Shown here: positions 56,859 through 64,000 of the stretch, in pieces
Layout: every line of letters starts with the position of its first letter
Position numbering within the stretch: position 1 is the stretch's first letter
Assembly: GCF_947250635.1 (NCBI RefSeq)
Contig: NZ_OX366335.1
Span: 1,116,001-1,180,000 of the forward strand
Source: Wolbachia endosymbiont (group B) of Parapoynx stratiotata
GTDB taxonomy: Bacteria; Pseudomonadota; Alphaproteobacteria; Rickettsiales; Anaplasmataceae
Length of the DNA: 64,000 bases
Reading direction: 5' to 3'
The notes under the pieces: model-generated
Seen by the model: only the letters and a program-made list of their open reading frames with translations
Databases searched by the model: none
What the model was told of the DNA's origin: nothing
Translations under genes and position numbers: made by a program

Positions 56859-57408
56859 TATTCATGAATTGCTTATCTCTTATAATAAGAAATTGAATTT
56901 TTAAGTAAAATATTTAATAAAACACATGAAGCATAATTGTAAATTTTTGAAGACAGCAAATGAAAGTAGCCCCTCTATTGTCATCTCCTGCTCCCTCCTT
57001 CTTGTCATTCAAGTAGCCTCTATCCCAGTGGGCTTTGTTGCAAATATTAATAAATTTACCAAGCGAAAAAAAGGCAAAAAAATCCCCATGTAACGAGTTT
57101 AATAATGTAAATTGGCGCTGTAATAATGTGCTAACGCTTAAAATAAGCGCGTTTTGGCTGAATGTAGAAAAAATAAAAAAGACATGCAGCCGCTATAATT
57201 TTTATGTAATTTGCCAATAAATATCTGAGTTTTTTACTGAATTTTTGTTGTTGAACCCGCGCGGATCGAAAACAAGGATAAATACTCTTATTGTCATAAT
57301 AAGGGGGCTGGCGCAGTTTGTCAAGGAAGTTTTATGCGAGAGATCTATTGAAATGCTCGTGCAAAATCATACTATTAATTAGTACACTATAAATTTAAAA
57401 TTATAAAT
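56859..57408. other. intergenic region with hairpins and IS-like end
   Basis: 550 bp between divergent radC and dacF. GGGCTTTGTTGCA near 57031 resembles an IS5-type terminal sequence. CGCTTA-AAA-TAAGCG (about 57134-57148) is a small perfect palindrome. A 61-codon ORF at 57035 starts inside the IS-like end and looks like a dispersed repeat rather than a gene. No tRNA seen. Confidence 0.35.
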
Positions 57409-58515
57409 ATGTTAAGCAAATTAGTAACTTTGCTATTAATTTTTATACTCCCTTTTAATTCGTACTCATATCAGTTTAGAACTAAAGCAAAGCAAGCAGT
57501 TGTTTTAGATTTAGCTTCAGACTCTTTCATTTTTGACCATAATTCCAGTGAAAAAATGGCCCCATCTTCAATGAGTAAGTTAATGACTTTATATGTAGCT
57601 TTTGACTATCTAAAAGCTGGAATAATAAAAATGGAAGATAAATTTCGAGTAAGTAGAAAAGCATGGGAAAGGAAAGGCTCTTCTATGTTTTTGAAAGAAG
57701 GTCAATTTGTTACGGTAAAAGAATTACTTGAAGGAGTTACAATCGCCTCAGGTAATGATGCATGCATAGTGCTAGCCGAGGGTATTGCAGGATCGGAAGA
57801 GAATTTTGTTGCTGAAATGAATGAAGTTGCACAAGATTTAAATCTTAATGATAGTCATTTTGTTAACTCAAGCGGTTGGCCAGATGAAAACCATTTTATG
57901 AGCGCAAAAGACTTGGTAACACTGGCAAAAAGGATTTTTACTGATTTTCCTGAATACTATGATCTATTCTCTGAACAATATTTGACATATAACGATATTG
58001 TACAAAAAAATAAAAATCTTTTACTTTTCCATGATATTGGAGTTGATGGTCTAAAGACAGGTCATACAAGTGCTGGTGGTTATGGCATTATAGCATCTGC
58101 AAAACGGAACGATAGGAGAATTTTTGCTGTTGTGAATGGTTTGGACACCGAGAAAGAGCGAATAGAGGAAGCAAAAAGACTAATACAATATTCCTTAAAT
58201 CATTTTAATACCAAGAAAATATTTGCTAAGGATAGCGTAGTTGAAGAAATAAATATTGTTTATGGAAAAGATAAAAAAGTGCCCGTTACAGTTGCAAACG
58301 ATGTTACCATAACTTATAACCGCAGATTACATGATAAAATTAAAGTGCGTATTGAGTATAAAGATATGGTACCCGCACCAATTAAAAAAGGTCAAGAAGT
58401 GGGCAAAATTTTTGTAGAAATACCTGGTACTGAGCAACAAACTATACCTGTTTATGCAGCAAATGATGTGCAGGAATTGAGCTACATAAAAAAAATTTTT
58501 AGAAAGTTGTTTTAA
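57409..58515 (+). CDS. dacF: D-alanyl-D-alanine carboxypeptidase (PBP5/6-type)
   Basis: 368 residues with an N-terminal signal peptide (residues 1-20, MLSKLVTLLLIFILPFNSYS). The serine peptidase motifs are present in order: S54-x-x-K57 in SSMSKLMT, SGND (SxN) near residue 118, and KTGHTSAGGYG (KTG). A C-terminal beta-rich domain follows. It trims the terminal D-Ala of peptidoglycan precursors in the periplasm. Wolbachia keeps lipid II synthesis without a classical wall, so the enzyme fits a reduced envelope pathway. Convergent with rmuC. Confidence 0.92.
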   Translation: MLSKLVTLLLIFILPFNSYSYQFRTKAKQAVVLDLASDSFIFDHNSSEKMAPSSMSKLMTLYVAFDYLKAGIIKMEDKFRVSRKAWERKGSSMFLKEGQFVTVKELLEGVTIASGNDACIVLAEGIAGSEENFVAEMNEVAQDLNLNDSHFVNSSGWPDENHFMSAKDLVTLAKRIFTDFPEYYDLFSEQYLTYNDIVQKNKNLLLFHDIGVDGLKTGHTSAGGYGIIASAKRNDRRIFAVVNGLDTEKERIEEAKRLIQYSLNHFNTKKIFAKDSVVEEINIVYGKDKKVPVTVANDVTITYNRRLHDKIKVRIEYKDMVPAPIKKGQEVGKIFVEIPGTEQQTIPVYAANDVQELSYIKKIFRKLF

Positions 58516-58547
58516 TCAGCAAATGTAAGTTAAGTAGACCTGAAATA

Positions 58548-59888
58548 CTAATCTACTTTCAACCCCTCAGCATGTAAACTGCGTGGTAAAGATTCCAACT
58601 CTTTTGCAGCAGTGAGTTCTTTATTTTTTGCATGTATACCAAGCTTATTGAATTCTCGAGCAGCGGGAAATACTCTTGCCTCAAGCGAGCCAGCAGTTTT
58701 ATTGTAATGGTCGACAGCGCTTTTTAAGCTCCTGCGTAAATTGTCAAAGTTTTCGCCCATTGTGCAGATTCGCTCATATAAAATATGGCCTAGTTTACTT
58801 ATTTTCTTTGCATTTTCTGCTATCACCTCTTGCTTCCATCCATAGGCTACTGCCCTAAGCAGCGCAATTAAAGTTATCGGTGTTGCAATAATAACTTTTT
58901 TTTCTATTCCAATTTCTATCAAAGCTGGTTCACACTCCAGTGCTGCGCTGAAAACTCCTTCTCCTGTTAAGAAAAGTACTACAAGTTCTGGCGTATTTTC
59001 AAACTGATTCCAATATTCCTTTCTGCCTAGATCGTTTATATGTTTTTTTATTGCCAGAGAATGATTCTTCAATTTTTCCCTTTGTATCTGCAAATCATTT
59101 TGCGACATAGCATCCATATAAGAATCAAGTGGTACTTTAGCATCTATTATTATTTGCTTTCCTGATGGCATTTTTATTATCAAATCAGGACGCAACAAAT
59201 TGTCCTCATTTTTATCAATTACTGAGGCTTGAGTCAAAAAATCGCAATATTCAATCATTCCCGCCATTTCTACTACTCTTTTTAGCTGCATTTCACCCCA
59301 TTTTCCCCTAATGTGAGGCTTCCTCAGGGCGTTAGCAAGGCTAGAAGTTTGACTCATTAATGCTCCAATTTGCTCCCTTAAACCTTCATAGGCCCCTACC
59401 CTCTCCTTCTCTAGGTCACGTATTTCACTATCGAATTTTTCTAACTTTTCTTTTATTGGAGTGACAACTTCGTTGATCGTTGCTTGCCTTTTTTTGAAAT
59501 CACTTTCTGTTTCTTTTAGTTTACTATCGATTACTTCCTTCGCTAAATTCAGAAAATTATTGTTGTTTACCTGCAAAGCATCAAGAGAAAGCGCTTTAAA
59601 AGTATTTGTAAGCCTCTCCTCTGCTTTTGTCAGTAATTCTATTTCCTTTTTCTTTTCCTCACGCTCTTTTTGTAGAATTACTTCAAGCTCTGCTTTTTTG
59701 ACTTTCAACCCAACTATCTCTTCATCCTTATTCAGTAAAGTTCGCTTTGCCTCTTGAAGCTCACGCTCTAATTTAAGTTCAAGATTTGCTTTCTCCTCAC
59801 TTAGCTTTCTATTCTTTTTTACGACGAAAAAGAGAAATAACAGTAAAAAAAGAAAATTTAACCCGAGAACTATAGAATTGAGAAGCAT
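58548..59888 (-). CDS. rmuC: DNA recombination protein RmuC
   Basis: 446 residues. N-terminal membrane anchor (residues 1-25), a long charged coiled coil (25-150), then the RmuC catalytic-like domain with [19 protein letters not shown] and [26 protein letters not shown], the conserved PD-(D/E)XK-like core (D...D-A-K). It limits DNA inversion and recombination in E. coli by acting on unusual DNA structures. Its presence is interesting beside a genome segment rich in IS-driven rearrangement, but no direct link is implied. Confidence 0.94.
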   Translation of the reverse strand: MLLNSIVLGLNFLFLLLFLFFVVKKNRKLSEEKANLELKLERELQEAKRTLLNKDEEIVGLKVKKAELEVILQKEREEKKKEIELLTKAEERLTNTFKALSLDALQVNNNNFLNLAKEVIDSKLKETESDFKKRQATINEVVTPIKEKLEKFDSEIRDLEKERVGAYEGLREQIGALMSQTSSLANALRKPHIRGKWGEMQLKRVVEMAGMIEYCDFLTQASVIDKNEDNLLRPDLIIKMPSGKQIIIDAKVPLDSYMDAMSQNDLQIQREKLKNHSLAIKKHINDLGRKEYWNQFENTPELVVLFLTGEGVFSAALECEPALIEIGIEKKVIIATPITLIALLRAVAYGWKQEVIAENAKKISKLGHILYERICTMGENFDNLRRSLKSAVDHYNKTAGSLEARVFPAAREFNKLGIHAKNKELTAAKELESLPRSLHAEGLKVD

Positions 59889-60161
59889 CAGAATACAGAA
59901 AAAACCGCACTCACAATACTATCTAATTTTTCTATATATAAAAAAGAAAAAAGAGAATCAAATGAGGTACTCTTTTGTGAAGGATTTGGTTTACTAATTA
60001 ATAATCGCCTACACTTGGATTAGTGACATAATGTCTTTTTATTAAAAATCTTATATAATAGTTATTTTTATCATATCAAATAGCACATATATTAACAACT
60101 CGATTTTACTCTCATTGCTTACTATTTACCACATTACAACACTTACAAACCGGTTATTTCA

Positions 60162-61328
60162 TTAAAAACTTAGCTTCAGCCCAGCCAAAAGCACATACCC
60201 GGAGTTATTACTTTCGATTTCAGGTTCTTTGGTACTAAATTTTACAATATCGAAGTAGTATGAAGTGCCAAGAGCTAATGGATATTCAAGACTGAAAGCC
60301 TGTGATGTTAATTCGTTTGTACCTTTGCCTACAATATCCCTGCTACTACTAAAATATGTTAAGCTCACTTTACGAGAATCAGAATGATAAGCAACACCTG
60401 CATTTATATAATTCATATTACTTGTTTCAGGACTACGTTTCTCACCAGATTTACCGCCATTACCGTACGAAAAAATGCAATCAAGTTCAAAAAGTTTTAG
60501 CTTCAAGCCAAAATTCCAGTGTAGCAATTGATTACGGCATTTATAATTTTCAGAAGTACCATCCGAGCAATCAGTTAAATTTTCTCTTGCAAACTCACCA
60601 GTAAAAGCAGTAGTAAAATTTATTTCATCTGATAAGCCATTTTTATAGGAAAGACCAGCGGCTATTAGATTGTTATATTGCAAATTATTTTTTCCTGGAA
60701 CATAACTGAGTCCAAGTTGAAAGTTATAGATTTCAGGAGAAAGATAGTTTATCGTTGGTTGTTTTAACTTCAGCTCTAGTCCATTATAGTCGCTGTAAAT
60801 ATTGGGTTTTACCCAAAATACCTCATCTTTATCATACCCAGGATCATTATCTTTTTTTTCATTACCGCGCAAATTTGAGTAATTTGTCCAATGACCATTT
60901 ATTCCTCCGGCAGCTGTGTAAATTTTTGAAGTGTTAATTAACATACTCTGACTAACTAAACTTCCTTTACCATATTCAATTGATCCAAATTCCTGGTTCT
61001 TTATGATAAAATACCACTTCTCCATTTCTAACTTTTCTATGTCTAGTGCCTTTAAGTTTGCAATACCAGAAACTCCTACCTTAACATTAAACCCCATTTG
61101 TGTATTTGGATAAACTTGCTGCAAATAAAGAAAGCGCAGGTCTGAATAGCTTGAGGTCTTGTCTTTTGTAGAGCTAAAAGAATCTCTGTTGAAAGCGTAG
61201 CCAAATCTTAAATCTATTTTTCCATCTAGTTCTGCATAAAATATCTCCTTATCTAGAATTACCCTAGCGTTAGCACTCCCTACCACGAATAATAATGAAA
61301 ATAGTGTGATCAGTAACCTCATAGGCAA
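60162..61328 (-). CDS. porin-like outer-membrane beta-barrel protein
   Basis: 388 residues. A signal peptide (residues 1-21, ending SANA before RVILD) is followed by alternating hydrophobic/aromatic beta strands, starting with a general-porin-like KIDLRFGYAF. It ends in KLSF with a C-terminal Phe, the outer-membrane sorting signal. Homologous to Gram-negative porins of Rickettsiales as far as I can see. It would form diffusion channels in the outer membrane. Monocistronic; 273 bp to rmuC and 94 bp to the next gene, both minus. Confidence 0.85.
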   Translation of the reverse strand: MPMRLLITLFSLLFVVGSANARVILDKEIFYAELDGKIDLRFGYAFNRDSFSSTKDKTSSYSDLRFLYLQQVYPNTQMGFNVKVGVSGIANLKALDIEKLEMEKWYFIIKNQEFGSIEYGKGSLVSQSMLINTSKIYTAAGGINGHWTNYSNLRGNEKKDNDPGYDKDEVFWVKPNIYSDYNGLELKLKQPTINYLSPEIYNFQLGLSYVPGKNNLQYNNLIAAGLSYKNGLSDEINFTTAFTGEFARENLTDCSDGTSENYKCRNQLLHWNFGLKLKLFELDCIFSYGNGGKSGEKRSPETSNMNYINAGVAYHSDSRKVSLTYFSSSRDIVGKGTNELTSQAFSLEYPLALGTSYYFDIVKFSTKEPEIESNNSGYVLLAGLKLSF

Positions 61329-61422
61329 GCTTAAATTTTTAATATAAGCTTAACAGAAATAAAAAACAATCCTTATATTGTGTAGAACTTAGATACTACA
61401 AAGCAATTAATGACAAAAGCGT

Positions 61423-62226
61423 TTAAGCATTCTTCACACTATGTTTTTGAATTATATTTCCATAAATAATTGATATACTTGATAGTTTTCGCTTTAATAA
61501 CTGCTTGTTAATGGAAGAATGTATACGATTAACTATTTTAGATGTGTTATTTGCATCACAGTTCATCAAAATAAAAAGTACCTTATTCTCATCAATACAT
61601 CCTAGAAAATCATCACTACGGCAATTTTTATAAAAATGCTCTATGATCACACTCAATGCATTGTTTGTCTCATTCAATTTACTATTAAAACCTATTATCC
61701 CTATAACTGCATTAATTTGATATTCAAAGGCAAAATTCAATACAACATATAACTCCAAAATAGTAGACTCATTGTCTGGTATATCAAACAAGTTGTGTTT
61801 TTTATATTTCTTACCCATCAGATATTTATCCCTAAACATTGCTAGCTTATGAAACAGGCTAATGTCACGTATCAATAGCTCATAATTAATCTTGCTATTA
61901 GTAAATTGCGTGGTGCGAAAAACTTTTACCTTTGTTTTTATATCTTCTCCTTTAGCATCAATTAGAGAAAAGCCTATCACTTTTGGCAATATATCGGGTA
62001 AATCGCGCCCATCTTCAGTATACTCCAAATAGCTTTTCATATCTTCAGCTGCTCTTTTACTTAAAATATTGATTAACGGCTTATTAAGTAAATTCCCTTC
62101 CTCACATTTTAATAAATTCCTTGCAGCTTGATTGAGTCCCGAGATTAATACGTTCTTTTTCTCATTATCCTGACAAACAGATATCACAGCATCATCTTTC
62201 CTTCTTGCAGTTATAAAATCTTCCAT
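61423..62226 (-). CDS. PAS-like protein with degenerate GGDEF-like domain
   Basis: 267 residues. Residues about 20-130 have the PAS sensor pattern (NVLISGLNQAARNLLKCEEGNLLNKPLINIL). Residues about 150-255 follow the GGDEF fold, with CRSDDFLGCIDENKVLFILM where an active enzyme has R-x-GGDEF-x-x-L. The GGDEF signature is replaced by IDENKV, so diguanylate cyclase activity is unlikely. It may be a regulatory relic. Moderate confidence: the fold is judged by pattern, not alignment. Confidence 0.6.
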   Translation of the reverse strand: MEDFITARRKDDAVISVCQDNEKKNVLISGLNQAARNLLKCEEGNLLNKPLINILSKRAAEDMKSYLEYTEDGRDLPDILPKVIGFSLIDAKGEDIKTKVKVFRTTQFTNSKINYELLIRDISLFHKLAMFRDKYLMGKKYKKHNLFDIPDNESTILELYVVLNFAFEYQINAVIGIIGFNSKLNETNNALSVIIEHFYKNCRSDDFLGCIDENKVLFILMNCDANNTSKIVNRIHSSINKQLLKRKLSSISIIYGNIIQKHSVKNA

Positions 62227-62398
62227 ATCTTCTCACATATAACGTATTTATAAGTATAATAAGATTGTATTAAAATTCATTTACCCATTAATATACTTGA
62301 TAAAGCATAGACAAATCGTCATGTTGCTGCATGTTCTAAGTCATGATAAAGGAAGCAAAATTATAAATATAATTTTGCTTGTTCTCTTTATACCTTCA

Positions 62399-63070
62399 CT
62401 ACAACAACTTATTTTGCTGTATTGGATTAGATGGTTGAATATAACCTAAACTACTGTAACACGATTCTTCGTATGAAGGTAGTAGTTCCTCAAGCGGTGC
62501 TGAAGGTTGTACTTTTTCATAATTGTCAGAAGGAAAATTGTCTAATTCTTTATTATTAGTTGCCTTATCCATACATTTTATTGGTTGCTCTATATAGTCT
62601 TGTATTTCTTTTGTAAAACTATGATTTAGATAACAACTTGTTAAGTAAGCTACACCTGCTACTGTTAGTGCTAATGCTGCAAAAACTAAAGGTGAAGCTC
62701 CTATACACCTAAAAACCTTTACTTTATACATACTCATATGAGCAGGTGGATCAATGGTTGTTGCTAAAAAAATAAAAAAACCAAGTGAAAAAAATATTAA
62801 CACGCAAATTCCACCCAATGAACAAGATCCTAACGCTACTTCTTTTAATGATTCTTCGTTTTTCTTTTTACTATTAAGGCTTCGATACATTTTATTAACG
62901 TTAGTATTGCTAATATAATCTTCTAGTTCTTTTAAAATTTTAGTCTTTAACTCTTCAATCTCATTATCTATTGACGAATAGTATTTTTTATACCGCTGCT
63001 TCAATTGAACGTCTAATACTGATTTACCACCATTTAGAAGATTTAAAATGTCTTTTTTTGCATAACTCAA
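62399..63070 (-). CDS. hypothetical two-helix membrane protein (possibly frameshifted)
   Basis: 223 residues from a TTG codon. Residues 1-70 are helical and charged, then two membrane helices (about 80-105 and 125-150), then a Pro/Glu-rich cytoplasmic tail. A second frame upstream (63024-63271) overlaps it; the two join through a run of seven A at about 63051-63058, so one longer protein may be encoded with a frameshift. Family not recognised. If transcription slips at the A7 run both forms could be made. Confidence 0.6.
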   Translation of the reverse strand: MSYAKKDILNLLNGGKSVLDVQLKQRYKKYYSSIDNEIEELKTKILKELEDYISNTNVNKMYRSLNSKKKNEESLKEVALGSCSLGGICVLIFFSLGFFIFLATTIDPPAHMSMYKVKVFRCIGASPLVFAALALTVAGVAYLTSCYLNHSFTKEIQDYIEQPIKCMDKATNNKELDNFPSDNYEKVQPSAPLEELLPSYEESCYSSLGYIQPSNPIQQNKLL

Positions 63071-63271
63071 TCTCCTGAAAAATTTTAGAATCGTTTTGTT
63101 CTTTTATATCTTGATCCATTTTAGCCTGTAGTTTTTGACCAAAATCTTTAAATACAGTTCTGCAAGAAAGGTATTTTAATATAATAGGTAAAGCCAGCTC
63201 ATTTCCCTTACTAAGCAAAGATAAAAGCTTCAAAGCGAAAGAATTAAGGTACTGCTTCTCTTGGTAGAATT
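63024..63271 (-). pseudogene. upstream frame of the 62399 gene, ending at the group II intron edge
   Basis: Open minus frame, from near the intron edge (about 63271) through YLNSFALKLLSLLSKGNEL to a stop at 63024, after crossing the A7 run. It lacks an ATG, and TTG at 63233 is the only nearby start. It probably is the central part of a gene whose 5' portion lies beyond the group II intron. Confidence 0.4.
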
Positions 63272-63324
63272 AAGGTGAAATCTTGGAGAGTAGAACGGCG
63301 GAACTTCCCCAGCCAGTCTCTCGC

Positions 63325-63358
63325 AAAACTGTACGTAAATCTCTCGATTTATACAGCT
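63325..63358 (-). ncRNA. group II intron domain V
   Basis: Read on the minus strand it forms a 34-nt stem-loop: AGCTGTA-TAAATC paired with GATTTA-CG-TACAGTTTT, capped by the GNRA tetraloop GAGA and with the two-base CG bulge, as in domain V, the catalytic core. A GAGAG...CTCTC stem at about 63284-63322 after it is domain VI. The intron 3' edge is near 63270-63280. Confidence 0.8.
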
Positions 63359-63362
63359 TCCA

Positions 63363-64000
63363 TTATTCAGCCTTTTGACCTAACCCTACTGTCCAGTGGT
63401 AGAAAGTCTTTGGATTCTCTTCTTTTATTTTTCCTAGAAGTTGCCTTGCTAGTCTTTTTCCAAGTTTCGGATATTTCTTTCTTGTCCACTTTTCTAGATG
63501 TTGCTCTACATTGTTAAGAGGTTTATACACCTCCGATTGGTAAAACCTGCCATAGTACTGATACCAGCCTCTGACTATTGGATTTACTTTCTTTGATATC
63601 TCCTCTAATGTTATGTGTGTTTTTCGTAGTATTTTCCATGACCTTATGGTTGTAGTAATCTTTTTCTTAACCTTATTGCTAATTGCTGGAAGAAATGCAA
63701 CGAAATATTTCCCTATCTTGCTCTTTGCTTTTCTAGGTCTAAAAGTATATCCTAGGTAATCAAAGCTTTGTGTAGGAAACATATTCTTCCTGTTGCCATC
63801 CTTACAATACACAATTTGTGTTTTATCAGGATGTAACTTTAGCTTATATTTAGCTAATCTTTCTTTGATCATTACTCTCATAAATTCTGCCTGTTTTTGC
63901 GTCTTGCAGTGCACTATTGCATCATCTACATACCTCTCAAATGGTACTGTAGGGTAGTTCTGTTTCATCCATATATCAAATACGTGATGCATGAATATAT
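63363..64000 (-). CDS. ltrA: group II intron reverse transcriptase/maturase, C-terminal part
   Basis: Partial: the frame continues past 64000, so the shown part is about the last 210 residues. YVDD (RT catalytic motif) is in PFERYVDDAIVHC, followed by the thumb-like region and the maturase domain X with VNPIVRGWYQYYGRF and a basic C-terminus; no HNH endonuclease domain is seen. The protein helps intron splicing and retrohoming. It ends just before domain V, as usual for intron-encoded ORFs in domain IV. Confidence 0.9.
   Translation of the reverse strand, partial: IFMHHVFDIWMKQNYPTVPFERYVDDAIVHCKTQKQAEFMRVMIKERLAKYKLKLHPDKTQIVYCKDGNRKNMFPTQSFDYLGYTFRPRKAKSKIGKYFVAFLPAISNKVKKKITTTIRSWKILRKTHITLEEISKKVNPIVRGWYQYYGRFYQSEVYKPLNNVEQHLEKWTRKKYPKLGKRLARQLLGKIKEENPKTFYHWTVGLGQKAE

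Noticed and set aside
57035..57220. 61-codon ORF in the radC-dacF gap
   Set aside because: Begins inside an IS-like end, no ribosome binding site, composition like a dispersed intergenic repeat.

Overview
The window is AT-rich alphaproteobacterial DNA that reads as a Wolbachia chromosome. The reasons are a reduced set of housekeeping genes scattered among ankyrin-repeat genes, Rickettsiales-type effectors, many IS copies, a group II intron, an in-frame palindromic insertion in ccmF, and a cytoplasmic-incompatibility-type gene pair. Supergroup or strain cannot be read from the sequence alone.

Layout. 1-11204: transposase debris, two effector-like unknowns (580, 1557), then housekeeping genes: gamma-carbonic-anhydrase-like protein, secG-pyrG, a small unknown, tadA, a cysteine-containing unknown, an unknown plus ccmA, and argS. 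11205-14367: a nest of near-identical IS256-family elements, one inserted inside another with a clear 8-bp duplication. 14368-35341: an accessory island resembling the eukaryotic association module of prophage WO: truncated radC, a double-HTH regulator, an Rpn-like PD-(D/E)XK protein, and then the main find, a cifA-like gene (30744-31982) followed by a giant cifB-like gene (17257-30642, 4461 aa). The giant protein carries two PD-(D/E)XK domains, a Ulp1-type deubiquitinase, a toxin-like hydrophobic/translocation region with a glycine-rich Ca-binding-like motif, a threefold beta-trefoil-like repeat, about 30 ankyrin repeats and a latrotoxin-like C-terminus. Divergent from cifA is an 870-aa coiled-coil protein with 123-bp tandem repeats. 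35342-37279: a graveyard of IS630, IS256 and IS110 fragments.

37280-50855: a segment whose ends show it has been inverted. Halves of one IS copy, their matching 8-bp target duplications, and the two halves of one ankyrin gene (40229-41197 minus; 50856-52426 plus) lie at opposite ends. Rejoining them gives one open frame of 843 codons. Inside are mutS, another ankyrin/membrane protein, aspS, an MHS-type transporter and an rluC-like gene. The C-terminal domain of the split ankyrin protein is homologous to that of the coiled-coil protein next to cifA, suggesting an undescribed effector domain. 52427-64000: ccmF (with the palindromic insertion), unknown effector-like genes, an intact radC, dacF-like carboxypeptidase, rmuC, a porin-like protein, a degenerate PAS/GGDEF-like protein, and the 3' end of a group II intron with its RT/maturase running off the window.

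Working together: ccmA and ccmF serve cytochrome c maturation; secG, tadA, argS, aspS, pyrG, mutS, rluC and rmuC are core maintenance. The accessory genes form a host-interaction arsenal being reshuffled by a recent IS256 burst.
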